DNA from: Lachnospiraceae bacterium | GTDB lineage: Bacteria; Bacillota; Clostridia; Lachnospirales; Lachnospiraceae | NCBI GenBank assembly: GCA_017416465.1 | Contig: JAFQCK010000098.1 | Coordinates: forward strand, 1 to 64,000 | Direction of reading: 5' to 3' | DNA length: 64,000 nt | In this document: piece after piece, positions 44,249 through 53,509 of the stretch | Layout of the letters: every line of letters begins with the position of its first letter | How positions within the stretch are numbered: position 1 is the stretch's first letter | Notes under the pieces: model-generated | What the model was told of the DNA's origin: nothing | Database searches by the model: none | What the model saw: the letters and a program-made list of their open reading frames with translations, nothing else | Made by a program: the position numbers and the translations under genes

Positions 44249-45367
44249 TTATTCAGAAACTTCTCCTGTAGCTGTTTCTTCTGCTGCTTCTACAGTTTCC
44301 TCTTTAGCTAATTCAGGCTCTAAAACCTTCATGCTAAGACTAATCTTTTTCTCTTCTTCGTTGAAATCTACAACCATTGCTTCAATTTCCTGTCCAACCT
44401 TTAATGCATCAGCCGGCTTTTCAACTCTAGTTCTTGAAATCTGAGAAACATGAAGTAATGCATCGATACCCGGCTCAAGTTCAACAAATGCACCAAAATC
44501 AGTCATTCTTGCAACTTTACCTTTGACAACTGTATCCTTCTGGTAATTAATTGCTGCTTTTAACCATGGGTTTGTATCATCAAATTTAAGACTAAGTGCA
44601 ATCTTGTTACCATTAATTTCTTTAATAAGACATTTGATAACTGTTCCAGTCTTGAAATTCTTCTGTGGATTCTCAACTCTTCCCCATGACATCTCTGAAA
44701 TGTGAAGTAATCCATCCATTCCACCTAAATCAACGAAAGCACCAAAGTTAGTAACATTCTTAATTGTTCCTTCTACTATGTCACCTTCTTTAATTGACTC
44801 AAGTAATGCTTTTCTCTTTTCTTCTTTAGCTGCTGCTAAAAGCATCTTTCTGTTACCAATAATTCTTCTTCCCTTAGGATTGAATTCTGTAACAACAAAT
44901 TCAACTTCCTGACCATTATATTTTGTAAGGTCTTTTTCAAATACATCCGAAACAAGACTAGCAGGAATAAAGATTCTTGTTTCATCAACAACAACACTTA
45001 ATCCACCTGCTCTTACTTCAATAACTTTTGCCTTAAGAACTTCCTTATTATTGAAAGCTTCTTCAATTCTCTTGCTCCCTTTTTCAGCTGCAAGTCTCTT
45101 GTAAGATAAAACAACCTGACCTTCGCCATCGTTAACCTTAACAACCTTAGCTTCCATCTTGTCGCCAACTGATACACATGTTGTTAAATCAACGCCCGGT
45201 GTGTTTGTGTATTCATTACGACTAATAATACCATCTGCTTTGTAACCTATATTTAAGACGATTTCGTCCTCTTTAACGCTGATTACTGTGCCCTCAACGA
45301 CTTCTCCTGTACTTATTTGTTTCATTCCCTGCTCTTCAAATAACTGTTCAAAACTTAATTCTGACAT
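44249..45367 (-). CDS. rpsA: S1 RNA-binding protein, ribosomal protein S1 type
   Basis: This 372-residue protein has four S1 RNA-binding domains (about 16-85, 103-172, 190-258, 275-345), each opening with patterns like GDIVEGTIKNVTNFGAFVDLGG and ending with an IALSLK or ISLSMK strand. The acidic tail is disordered. Gram-positive S1 homologues are shorter than the six-domain E. coli protein and help translation initiation or RNA stability. The start codon lies 20 bases inside the 3' end of ispH, with GAGGAGG upstream. In many Clostridia the two genes are fused; here they overlap instead. Confidence 0.92.
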   Translation of the reverse strand: MSELSFEQLFEEQGMKQISTGEVVEGTVISVKEDEIVLNIGYKADGIISRNEYTNTPGVDLTTCVSVGDKMEAKVVKVNDGEGQVVLSYKRLAAEKGSKRIEEAFNNKEVLKAKVIEVRAGGLSVVVDETRIFIPASLVSDVFEKDLTKYNGQEVEFVVTEFNPKGRRIIGNRKMLLAAAKEEKRKALLESIKEGDIVEGTIKNVTNFGAFVDLGGMDGLLHISEMSWGRVENPQKNFKTGTVIKCLIKEINGNKIALSLKFDDTNPWLKAAINYQKDTVVKGKVARMTDFGAFVELEPGIDALLHVSQISRTRVEKPADALKVGQEIEAMVVDFNEEEKKISLSMKVLEPELAKEETVEAAEETATGEVSE

Positions 45368-46205
45368 TAGTATGAACCTCCTCGATAATATTATTTGGGG
45401 TCGATGCCCCTGCTGTAATACCTACGTAACTATCTGCCTTAATGTTTCTTAAGTCCAAATCATCTATTGTTTGTATATAGTAAGTATGATTACATTCATT
45501 TTTACAAATCTCATATAGCTTCTGTGTATTAGAGCTATGCTTGCCACCAATTACTATCATCTCATCAACTTTTGAAGCAATTTCTTTAGCTTCTGCCTGT
45601 CTTTCATGAGTTGCATTGCAAATAGTGTCTAAAACATTTATATCATAACCCTTTTTAGAAATAATTTCAACTAAATATTTAAATTTATTGTAATTAAATG
45701 TCGTTTGAGAAACTATACATATAGATTTTCCACCATTATAATCAAAATTATTAGCCTCTTCCTCATTTCCAATTATTGTAGTATCATCACCTGACCAACC
45801 TTTAATCCCCTGAACTTCCGGATGATTAGCATTACCTATAATAACAATATGCTTACCATTATTCTTTTCAGTTTGAACTATTTTATGAATTTTTTTTACA
45901 AAAGGACATGTTGCATCTTCTAAAATAAGATTATTTTCTTCTATAATATCATACACTTCCTTAGTTGTTCCATGTGAACGTATTATAATAATGCCTTCTT
46001 CAATCTTTTTTAATTCATCAATAGTATTTACAACCTGAACACCTTTTTTCTCAAGATCTTTTACAACTTCTTCATTATGAATAATAGGACCGAAAGTATA
46101 TATTTTTTTATTTTCCGAATTCTTTTCAATCTGTTCATACACCTTATCTACAGCACGTTTTACTCCAAAACAAAATCCGGCACTTTTTGCAACTATTACT
46201 TCCAA
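45348..46205 (-). CDS. ispH: 4-hydroxy-3-methylbut-2-enyl diphosphate reductase
   Basis: This protein of about 285 residues is the last enzyme of the MEP isoprenoid pathway, an iron-sulfur reductase producing IPP and DMAPP. The cluster cysteines are in AGFCFGVKRAV, EDATCPFVKK and DTICNATHERQ; HNEEVV and SHGTTKEV are the substrate motifs. I place the start at TTG 46205, giving MEVIVAKSAGFCFG, with AGGTGG five bases away; a GTG at 46214 overlaps the ribosome site. Confidence 0.95.
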   Translation of the reverse strand: MEVIVAKSAGFCFGVKRAVDKVYEQIEKNSENKKIYTFGPIIHNEEVVKDLEKKGVQVVNTIDELKKIEEGIIIIRSHGTTKEVYDIIEENNLILEDATCPFVKKIHKIVQTEKNNGKHIVIIGNANHPEVQGIKGWSGDDTTIIGNEEEANNFDYNGGKSICIVSQTTFNYNKFKYLVEIISKKGYDINVLDTICNATHERQAEAKEIASKVDEMIVIGGKHSSNTQKLYEICKNECNHTYYIQTIDDLDLRNIKADSYVGITAGASTPNNIIEEVHTNVRIKF

Positions 46206-46240
46206 TTTTTCCACCTAACCTCTATTATTATATTTTGTAA

Positions 46241-46379
46241 TTGTTCAGAGCCAAGCAGATTTGAATAAAAAGTATGTTGAATGCTGGCATTCATAAATAC
46301 TTTTTATTTCAAATCTATTTGGCGGATACGCCACAGCGAGTAAACACAAAGTGTTTTCGAGCTTGGCTCTGAACTGTTA
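46241..46379. repeat. Palindromic repeat, GTTCAGAGC family, long branched copy
   Basis: GTTCAGAGCCAAGC (46243-46256) pairs perfectly with GCTTGGCTCTGAAC (46361-46374). Inside are a long hairpin with arms 46257-46284 and 46287-46316, a small GGCG-GATA-CGCC hairpin near 46320, and an AACAC-AAA-GTGTT hairpin near 46333-46346. The 3' end of cmk (46380) abuts its right edge. Shares its ends with the element at 33590. Confidence 0.8.
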
Positions 46380-47045
46380 TTATATATTTTTTACCATCAT
46401 TATTATCTTATCTACAACCTCTTCAATTGTCATATCCGAAGAATCTATTATAGTTGCCCCTTCTGCAACCATCAATGGCGCAACTTCTCTATGACTGTCT
46501 CTGTAGTCTCTGTCTTCAATATCTTTTTTGATATCTTCGATATTAACCTCATATCCTTTTTCAATCTGTTCTTTATACCTTCTCATTGCTCTTGTTTCAA
46601 CTGACGCTGTAAGATATATTTTCAACTCAGCATTAGGTAATACGTTTGAACCTATATCTCTTCCATCCATAATCACACAATTCTCTTTAGCAATATTTCT
46701 TTGAAGTTCTAAAAGCTTTGCTCTTACTTCTTTATATACCGAAATAGAAGATGTCATCTTACTTACTTCTTCTGTTCTGATATATGCATTAACATTTTCA
46801 TCATTCAAAATAACTCTTTGTTCACAATCAACATACTTTATTGAAACATTTGCACTTTTAATAGCCTCAACTATACCTTCCTTATCATCTGCTTGTAAAC
46901 CATTTCTCAAACAATGTAATGCTATAGCTCTATACATAGCACCTGTGTCTACATATATAAACTCTAATTTTTTAGCAGCTAATTTAGCTATCGTACTTTT
47001 TCCCGCTCCTGCAGGTCCATCAATTGCAATATTAATATTTTTCAT
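46380..47045 (-). CDS. cmk: Cytidylate kinase
   Basis: This protein of about 221 residues phosphorylates CMP and dCMP. The P-loop is IAIDGPAGAGKSTIAK (residues 5-20); YVDTGAMYRAIAL, MDGRDIGSNVLP and the RDYRDSHREVAPL segment are all family-standard. The start is ATG 47045, with AGAAAGGG upstream; an upstream GTG/ATG would add an 18-residue tail that overlaps the preceding flavoprotein gene and lacks family match. It lies 11 bases from that gene. Confidence 0.95.
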   Translation of the reverse strand: MKNINIAIDGPAGAGKSTIAKLAAKKLEFIYVDTGAMYRAIALHCLRNGLQADDKEGIVEAIKSANVSIKYVDCEQRVILNDENVNAYIRTEEVSKMTSSISVYKEVRAKLLELQRNIAKENCVIMDGRDIGSNVLPNAELKIYLTASVETRAMRRYKEQIEKGYEVNIEDIKKDIEDRDYRDSHREVAPLMVAEGATIIDSSDMTIEEVVDKIIMMVKNI

Positions 47046-47056
47046 AAAATCCCTTT

Positions 47057-48310
47057 CTACATCGCTGCCGATTCTCCAGCTAATTTTCCGGTTGACCATG
47101 CTATTTGTAAATTATATCCTCCTGTATATGCATCTACATCTATCATTTCTCCTGCTATATAAAGGTTTTTAACTATTTTAGATTCCATAGTAGTAGGATT
47201 TATTTCTTTAACATCTATTCCTCCGGAGGTTATTATAGCTTCATTAAATCCTCTTAGCGATGTTATTGTCATTGTAAATTCTTTTAAAGCCTTAATCAAA
47301 CTCTGTCTTTCTTCCTTAGATATTGTATTAACTTTTTTATAAGGGTCTATCTTACAATAATCTATTATAACAGAAATTAATTTTTTAGGTATTAATTTAT
47401 CCAATGCATTTCTAAAATCTTTATTAATACACTCACTAAAATCTCTTAAAATTCTTTCATCTAATTGACTTTCATTAAGCGCAGGCTTTAAATCAATTTT
47501 TAAAATAATATTATTATTCTTTAGTTTCTTTCCAATAGTACTGCTTGCACTTAGAATAACCGGACCACTTACTCCAAAATGAGTAAATAACATTTCCCCA
47601 AATTCACTATATATTGGTTTTTTTCGACCTTCTTCATAAAAATTAACAGATATATTTTTTAATGATAATCCCTGTAAATCTTTAGCAAATTCTTCTAAAA
47701 CATTCATTGGTACAAGTGCCGGTCTTAAATCAGTAATTGTATGACCATATTTTTCAATAATCTTCATACCTTTTCCATCTGACCCTGTAACCGGATAAGA
47801 TATACCACCTGTTGCAATTATAACTTTATCAAAATTTTGTTTTGAACCATCAGATAAAACTACACCTGAAACCTCATTATCTTTTACAATCAAATCATTT
47901 ACATCTGTATTATATTCAATCTTTACCCCTTGATTTTTAAGACTCTTCTTAAGCGTATTAATTACATCTGATGAATGGTCTGAAAGTGGAAACACTCTAT
48001 TTCCTCTTTCAACTTTTAGTTTTAATCCTTCATTTTCAAAAAAATTCATTACATCATCATTTGTATATGAATATAATGCACTGTATAAAAATTTTTTATT
48101 TGTTACAATATTCGCAAAAATATTTTCCATATCAGATGAATTAGTAATATTACATCTTCCTTTTCCTGTTATAAATAATTTTTTTCCAACTTTATCATTT
48201 TTTTCAAATACAGTTACATCTGCATTATTTATAGCACTATAATAAGCAGCCATCATTCCTGCCGGTCCTGCACCGATAACTGCAACCTTTTTTGTATTCA
48301 TAACTGTCAC
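47057..48310 (-). CDS. BaiN/HI0933-family FAD-dependent oxidoreductase
   Basis: This 417-residue flavoprotein has the Rossmann dinucleotide motif VAVIGAGPAGMMAAYY near residue 10, GKKLFITGKGRCNITNSS near 45, and IATGGISYPVTGSDGKGM in the middle. The end, YIAGEMIDVDAYTGGYNLQIAWSTGK, is the second FAD motif. The family is widespread and includes BaiN bile-acid enzymes, but most members have no known substrate. GTG at 48310 follows AAAGG at good spacing; an ATG at 48301 is the alternative. It lies between rpiR and cmk in tight order. Confidence 0.9.
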   Translation of the reverse strand: MTVMNTKKVAVIGAGPAGMMAAYYSAINNADVTVFEKNDKVGKKLFITGKGRCNITNSSDMENIFANIVTNKKFLYSALYSYTNDDVMNFFENEGLKLKVERGNRVFPLSDHSSDVINTLKKSLKNQGVKIEYNTDVNDLIVKDNEVSGVVLSDGSKQNFDKVIIATGGISYPVTGSDGKGMKIIEKYGHTITDLRPALVPMNVLEEFAKDLQGLSLKNISVNFYEEGRKKPIYSEFGEMLFTHFGVSGPVILSASSTIGKKLKNNNIILKIDLKPALNESQLDERILRDFSECINKDFRNALDKLIPKKLISVIIDYCKIDPYKKVNTISKEERQSLIKALKEFTMTITSLRGFNEAIITSGGIDVKEINPTTMESKIVKNLYIAGEMIDVDAYTGGYNLQIAWSTGKLAGESAAM

Positions 48311-48319
48311 ATAATCCTT

Positions 48320-49225
48320 TCATTCTTCAATTAATGCCACTTCACTTTCAGCATAATTTATCTCATCATTAGAATAAATCTGATAATCTTCCCACAGATT
48401 TTCTAACATATCAAGCTTATTAGTTACTTCCTTTGGTTTCTTCATAAATAATGTTACTATAAGTGCATTAATAACACTTAATGGTGCTACCAAAGAATCA
48501 ACTACCGTAGCCATCTCACTTCTTGCCAAAAGATTACAAGACGAATACAAATTAATAGGAGAGTTAACGTCATCTGTTACGGAAATAACCTTAGCATTCC
48601 TATTGTTAGCAAATTCCATTGCCTTAAGCGTTCTCATTGAATATCTTGGAAAGCTTATTCCAATCAACACATCTTTTTCATTAATATTTATCAATTGCTC
48701 AAATATCTCACTAGCATTATTAGTTCCAACTAAGCATACATCTTCAAACATAAGATTTAAATAAAACCCTAAAAATTGCGCTAATGGTAAACAACTTCTT
48801 ATACCTATTATGTATATTTTTCTGGCATTCATTATACTTTCAACCGCTTCATCAAAAGCAGACTTAGACAAAGATTCCATTGTAAGCTTTATCTTGTTAG
48901 CATCAGAAAGCATTACAGAATTAAGCACTTCTTCTTTTGTCATATCAGAAGATTCTATCTCAATTCTATCGACAAATTTAAGTTTCTCTTTCACCACATC
49001 TTCTAATGCTTTGTGAAATTCAGGAAAACCACTATATCCAAGTAACGATGCAAATCTAACAGTAGTTGATTCACTTACTCCAACTGTTTTTCCAAGCTTT
49101 GCAGCTGTTAAAAACACTGCAGAATCACTATTGGATGTTATGTATTTTGCAAGTTTTTTTTGCCCTTTACTCATAACTTCATAATGTTCTTTTATTCTGC
49201 TGATTAAATCTATTTTTTTATCCAT
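48320..49225 (-). CDS. RpiR/MurR-family transcriptional regulator
   Basis: This protein of about 301 residues has an N-terminal helix-turn-helix (about 15-75; AAKLGKTVGVSESTTVRFASLLGY) and a C-terminal SIS sugar-isomerase-like domain (about 120-260; RKIYIIGIRSCLPLAQF). Such regulators bind phosphosugars. It is next to the flavoprotein gene rather than a sugar operon, so the target is unclear. ATG 49225 (MDKKID) with AAGGAC upstream is preferred over GTG 49267. Confidence 0.88.
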   Translation of the reverse strand: MDKKIDLISRIKEHYEVMSKGQKKLAKYITSNSDSAVFLTAAKLGKTVGVSESTTVRFASLLGYSGFPEFHKALEDVVKEKLKFVDRIEIESSDMTKEEVLNSVMLSDANKIKLTMESLSKSAFDEAVESIMNARKIYIIGIRSCLPLAQFLGFYLNLMFEDVCLVGTNNASEIFEQLININEKDVLIGISFPRYSMRTLKAMEFANNRNAKVISVTDDVNSPINLYSSCNLLARSEMATVVDSLVAPLSVINALIVTLFMKKPKEVTNKLDMLENLWEDYQIYSNDEINYAESEVALIEE

Positions 49226-49417
49226 CTTATATTTCGTCCTTACACCCTTTTCATATTCATTTTTCACTCATTCTATAATCACATATTCACTCATTTTTGT
49301 CAAGAAAAGATGGGAGGGATTGCTTTATAAGTGACCAATTTTCAAAACTATTTATGTCCTTTATTTCATTCAAAAAATATAGTTTACATATAAAAAAGCA
49401 AATTTCCTATATAATAA

Positions 49418-49447
49418 GAAAAGTTACCCGTAAAGGATAACTTTTCT
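49418..49447 (-). terminator. Intrinsic terminator of the decarboxylase operon
   Basis: AGAAAAGTTA-CCC pairs with GGA-TAACTTTTCT, giving a 13-base stem including one G-T pair. On the minus strand it is followed by TTATTATAT. It lies about 75 bases past the stop of the 5S-type gene. Confidence 0.7.
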
Positions 49448-49520
49448 TTATAATCACACTATTTACTTCGGAAAATTCACTTTAGCGAATTCTTATGTGA
49501 ATACTTTAGTATTCACATTG

Positions 49521-50933
49521 TTAAGCAGGATATGTTCCGTTCTTTGTATCAGCTACACTTGTATCCACTTTTGTCTGCTGTGCTTCTCTATATTTGAAGA
49601 AGTCTGTTGCTACCTGTGGGAATAAAGCATATGATAATACGTCTTCGTCCTGCTGTGAATACTGTGCAATTTCTTTCTTATAGTTTTCAAGCTGTGGCTC
49701 AATTAAATCAGCCGGTCTGCAAGTGATAGGTTCAACATCACCAATACACTTCTTCTGAACTTCTTTATCAAATGGTTTAACTGTCTTACCAAATTCACCA
49801 CTTAATACTTTCTTAGATTCTTTTGTTACCATCTTGTATCTCTCACCCTGTAATACATTTAATACAGCCTGAGTACCAACAATCTGTGATGATGGTGTAA
49901 CAAGCGGTGGTTCACCAAAGTCTTTTCTAACCTTTGGAATTTCCTCAAGAACTTCATAATATTTATCTTCTGCATTAGCTTCTTTAAGCTGTGATACAAG
50001 GTTAGATAACATTCCACCAGGTACCTGATAAAGTAATGTCTTAATATTAACACCCATAACCTTAGGATTAAGTAATCCACTCTTAAGAGCTTCTTCCTGA
50101 ATAGGTCTGAAGTAGTCTGCGATTTCTGCTAAAACATTCTGGTCATAACCTGTATCGTATGGTGTTCCCTTAAATGTTTCAACCATAACTTCTGTAGCAG
50201 GCTGGCTTGTTCCCATTGAGAATGGAGACATAGCTGTATCAATAACATCTACACCTGCTTCTACAGCCTTTAAGTAAGTCATTGATGCAACACCAGATGT
50301 GTAATGTGTATGAAGCTGGATTGGAAGCTTTGTACCTTCCTTTAAAGCCTGAACTAATTCTGTAGCCTGATATGGAAGTAAAAGTCCTGCCATATCTTTG
50401 ATACAGATAGAATCTGCACCCATATCTTCAATCTTCTTAGCTGTCTCTTTCCAATAATCAAGAGTATACGCATCACCAAGAGTATATGATAATGCAATCT
50501 GTGCATGTCCGTTTTCTTTCTTTGAAGCATTAACTGCTGTCTTTAAATTATCAAGGTCATTAAAACAGTCAAAAATTCTAATGATATCAATACCATTTGC
50601 AATTGATTTCTGAACGAAGTATTCAACAACATCATCTGCATAATGGTTATATCCTAAGATGTTCTGACCTCTGAATAACATCTGTAATTTTGTATTCTTA
50701 AATCCGTCTCTTAATTTTCTAAGTCTTTCCCATGGGTCTTCTTTTAAAAATCTAAGTGATGCATCAAATGTAGCTCCACCCCAACATTCTACAGAATGAT
50801 AACCAACTTTATCCATTTTATCGATAATAGGCAACATCTGCTCTGTTGTCATTCTTGTGGCAATGAGTGACTGATGTGCATCTCTAAGAACTGTTTCTGT
50901 AATTTTAATTGGTTTCTTAACCTGTTCTGCCAT
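49521..50933 (-). CDS. oadA: Oxaloacetate decarboxylase alpha / transcarboxylase 5S-type subunit
   Basis: This 470-residue protein is the carboxyltransferase that moves CO2 between oxaloacetate (or pyruvate) and biotin. The start IKITETVLRDAHQSLIATRM is the HMGL-like barrel signature (metal site), with WGGATFDASLRFL near 55 and IQLHTHYTSGVAS near 205. The conserved carboxylase domain occupies the last 180 residues. It lacks the C-terminal biotinyl domain, which is encoded separately at 52219-52587. It is the last gene of the pump operon before a terminator. The protein could also serve as pyruvate carboxylase subunit B, but the neighbouring beta and gamma subunits favour the decarboxylase. 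Confidence 0.92.
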   Translation of the reverse strand: MAEQVKKPIKITETVLRDAHQSLIATRMTTEQMLPIIDKMDKVGYHSVECWGGATFDASLRFLKEDPWERLRKLRDGFKNTKLQMLFRGQNILGYNHYADDVVEYFVQKSIANGIDIIRIFDCFNDLDNLKTAVNASKKENGHAQIALSYTLGDAYTLDYWKETAKKIEDMGADSICIKDMAGLLLPYQATELVQALKEGTKLPIQLHTHYTSGVASMTYLKAVEAGVDVIDTAMSPFSMGTSQPATEVMVETFKGTPYDTGYDQNVLAEIADYFRPIQEEALKSGLLNPKVMGVNIKTLLYQVPGGMLSNLVSQLKEANAEDKYYEVLEEIPKVRKDFGEPPLVTPSSQIVGTQAVLNVLQGERYKMVTKESKKVLSGEFGKTVKPFDKEVQKKCIGDVEPITCRPADLIEPQLENYKKEIAQYSQQDEDVLSYALFPQVATDFFKYREAQQTKVDTSVADTKNGTYPA

Positions 50934-51026
50934 AATATATATTTCCTTTCCTGTATATTTGATTTTGATATAAAAAATCCCTATATATTGTGTGTTTTAA
51001 AAACACACATATTCAAAATATTTATC

Positions 51027-52181
51027 TTATACACCAATTCCGAATATAGCCATAAATGTACCTGCTGCTACTGCAGTACCTATAACACCGGCAACATTTG
51101 GCCCCATAGCATGCATAAGAAGGAAGTTAGTAGGGTCTGCCTCTGCACCAACCTTTTGTGATACTCTGGCTGCCATAGGAACTGCCGATACACCTGCTGA
51201 ACCAATAAGAGGATTAATCTTTCCTTTTGTAATAACACACATAAGCTTACCAATTAATACACCCATAGCTGTACCAAATGCAAACGCAACAAGACCAAGT
51301 ACAACAATCTTAATAGTATTTAAATTAAGGAATGCTTCAGCACTTGTTGTAGCACCAACACTAGTACCAAGAAGGATAACTACGATGTACATAAGTGCAT
51401 TTGATGCTGTTTCTGTAAGCTGTTTTACAACTCCACATTCTCTGAATAAATTACCAAGCATAAGCATACCTACAAGCGGAGCTGTTGTTGGAAGAATCAA
51501 ACATACAACAACTGTAATTACTATAGGGAATAAGATTTTCTCTAATTTAGAAACAGGCCTTAACTGTTCCATCTTAATCTTACGTTCTTTTTCTGTTGTT
51601 AAAAGTTTCATAATTGGTGGCTGAATAATTGGAACTAATGACATATATGAATATGCTGCCACCGCAATAGGTCCCATTAATGAAGTCTGACCAAGTTTAC
51701 CTGCAAGGAATATTGATGTAGGACCATCAGCACCACCGATAATTGAAATAGCTGCTGCCGCCTTATCATTGAATCCCATAAATATTGCAAGGAAGTAAGC
51801 AATATATATACCAAACTGTGCAGCTGCACCTAAAAGGAAACATTTAGGGTTAGCAATTAAAGGACCAAAGTCCGTCATCGCACCAACTCCTAAGAAGATA
51901 AGAGAAGGTAAAATACTCCATTCATCTAATAAGTAAAAATAATGTAATAAACCACCTACACCGTTTCCTGATTCTTCCGATGAAAGCATGATATCAGGAT
52001 AAATATTAACCAAAAGCATACCAAATGCAATTGGAACAAGCAAAAGTGGTTCATACTCTTTAGCTATTGCAAGATACAAAAATACTAACGCCACTGCAAT
52101 CATAACATAGTTACCCCATGTTAAATTAAAGAACGCTGTCTGATGCAATAGATTTCCGAGTGTATCAAGAATATAATCCAT
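51027..52181 (-). CDS. oadB: Na+-translocating decarboxylase beta subunit
   Basis: This 384-residue membrane protein has about ten hydrophobic segments and the hallmark IIGGADGPTSIFLAGKL (about 143-159), which holds the Na+-coordinating aspartate. It decarboxylates carboxybiotin and exports Na+. The closing MHAMGPNVAGVIGTAVAAG segment is also characteristic. It lies between the biotin carrier and the 5S-type subunit in the same operon. ATG follows AGGAGG. Confidence 0.95.
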   Translation of the reverse strand: MDYILDTLGNLLHQTAFFNLTWGNYVMIAVALVFLYLAIAKEYEPLLLVPIAFGMLLVNIYPDIMLSSEESGNGVGGLLHYFYLLDEWSILPSLIFLGVGAMTDFGPLIANPKCFLLGAAAQFGIYIAYFLAIFMGFNDKAAAAISIIGGADGPTSIFLAGKLGQTSLMGPIAVAAYSYMSLVPIIQPPIMKLLTTEKERKIKMEQLRPVSKLEKILFPIVITVVVCLILPTTAPLVGMLMLGNLFRECGVVKQLTETASNALMYIVVILLGTSVGATTSAEAFLNLNTIKIVVLGLVAFAFGTAMGVLIGKLMCVITKGKINPLIGSAGVSAVPMAARVSQKVGAEADPTNFLLMHAMGPNVAGVIGTAVAAGTFMAIFGIGV

Positions 52182-52218
52182 TGTAAAGCCTCCTGTTCAA
52201 TTTAATAGGTAACAATAA

Positions 52219-52587
52219 TTAGTTAAGTGTAGCTAAAACGTTTCCTGCTTCAACACTTGCACCTTCATTAATATTGATGCTTGCTACTGTTCCGTCCTGT
52301 GGAGCTACAATTTCATTTTCCATCTTCATAGCTTCAAGAATCATAATTACATCACCTTTTTTAACTGCCTGTCCAACACTTGCTTTAACTGCAAGAATTT
52401 TACCAGGCATTGGTGCAGAAACTTTAACTGAACCCTGTGCGCCTGTCTGTACCGGAGCCGCTTTCTTTGCAGTTACAACAGGCTTAGAAGCTACCGGTGC
52501 TGCTACTGGCGCAGAAGCTGCCCCACCTAATTCTTCAACTTCAACATCATATACATTTCCATTAACTGTAATTCTATAACTTTTCAT
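52219..52587 (-). CDS. Biotin carboxyl carrier subunit of the Na+ pump
   Basis: This 122-residue protein has an N-terminal YRITVNGNVYDVEVEEL strand, an Ala/Pro/Val/Lys linker (about 24-53) and a biotinyl domain with the target lysine in ILEAMKMENEI. It carries CO2 between the carboxyltransferases and the beta subunit. Free-standing carriers of this kind occur as gcdC/mmdC; the substrate of the complex decides the symbol, so none is assigned. Confidence 0.95.
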   Translation of the reverse strand: MKSYRITVNGNVYDVEVEELGGAASAPVAAPVASKPVVTAKKAAPVQTGAQGSVKVSAPMPGKILAVKASVGQAVKKGDVIMILEAMKMENEIVAPQDGTVASININEGASVEAGNVLATLN

Positions 52588-52684
52588 TTTATAAACCTTT
52601 TTAGCAAATAAATTTGCATTTCCTTTCTTTTTAAAATTAGTCTTTATAACATAACCAACTATATTTCGTTAGTAAAAATTTGTT

Positions 52685-53494
52685 TTATATCCCTCTATTC
52701 CATTTTCTCTGTGGAACTCTCTTTATAGAACGAACTACAAATCCATCAGTTGTAGTCTGCTCCATTGCTGCAATTGCTGCTGTTATAACTGCAATAACTT
52801 CTAAATCATCAACTTCTTCTTCAATTTCTTCTTTTGTCTCAATCTGATTAATTGTAGTATCTATATGAGATTCAGTATTTCTATTCTTCTTATCTGCCAA
52901 TGCTTTCTCAGCTTTATTAATATAGTTAAAAAGCGAAATAACAACACTCAAAAATGCTAAAACTACAACTACAACCCCCATACCTGTTACTGTATTAAGC
53001 CCTGCATTCTTCATCTTTTCAGCTAAAGAATATACACCTTCATATTTCATAGAAGTAATACTTAATTGTTCTTCAACAAGACCAAATACATATTCAATTT
53101 TAATATCTCTTTTCTTATACTGCGCTTTTGTAGAAATAACTACAGAATCTTCCGTAACAGTTATATCATATACAACTTCATCTTTATCATTTTTATAAAA
53201 GCCAACATATTCTCCAGCTTCTTCAGAAGCATTATAAATCTGTTCCAAGCCATTACGTAACACCGCCTGAACAGGATCTTTCTCATCATAAGTTTCCTTT
53301 GCAGTTTCTATCTCTTCCTTAGTCCACTCAGACACTAATTCAGTATTGCTTACAATAAGATTAATTAATTCCTCTTCTTTATATTCAAATGGAGCTTCTG
53401 TCTTTCCTTTTTCTTCTTTTTCTCCACAAGCTGTCATTACTAAAGCAAGGGTAAGAACGCAGATAAGTAATACCAGTTTTTTTAACTTCTTCAT
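52685..53494 (-). CDS. Lipoprotein / OadG fusion: gamma-type subunit of the Na+ pump
   Basis: This protein of about 269 residues has two parts. Residues 1-150 begin with a lipoprotein signal (LVLLICVLTLALVMTACG, Cys near 23) and an extracytoplasmic alpha+beta domain, possibly DUF3887-like. The second half has the single OadG transmembrane segment (GMGVVVVVLAFLSVVISLFN, about 174-193), a charged linker and the characteristic gamma tail (VITAAIAAMEQTTTDGF, then VRSIKRVPQRKW). Usual OadG proteins are 80-120 residues, so the N-terminal lipoprotein is an addition. ATG at 53494 follows GAGAGGTG. The order is 12S type, this, carrier, beta, 5S type. Confidence 0.85.
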   Translation of the reverse strand: MKKLKKLVLLICVLTLALVMTACGEKEEKGKTEAPFEYKEEELINLIVSNTELVSEWTKEEIETAKETYDEKDPVQAVLRNGLEQIYNASEEAGEYVGFYKNDKDEVVYDITVTEDSVVISTKAQYKKRDIKIEYVFGLVEEQLSITSMKYEGVYSLAEKMKNAGLNTVTGMGVVVVVLAFLSVVISLFNYINKAEKALADKKNRNTESHIDTTINQIETKEEIEEEVDDLEVIAVITAAIAAMEQTTTDGFVVRSIKRVPQRKWNRGI

Positions 53495-53509
53495 GCTATT
53501 CACCTCTCA

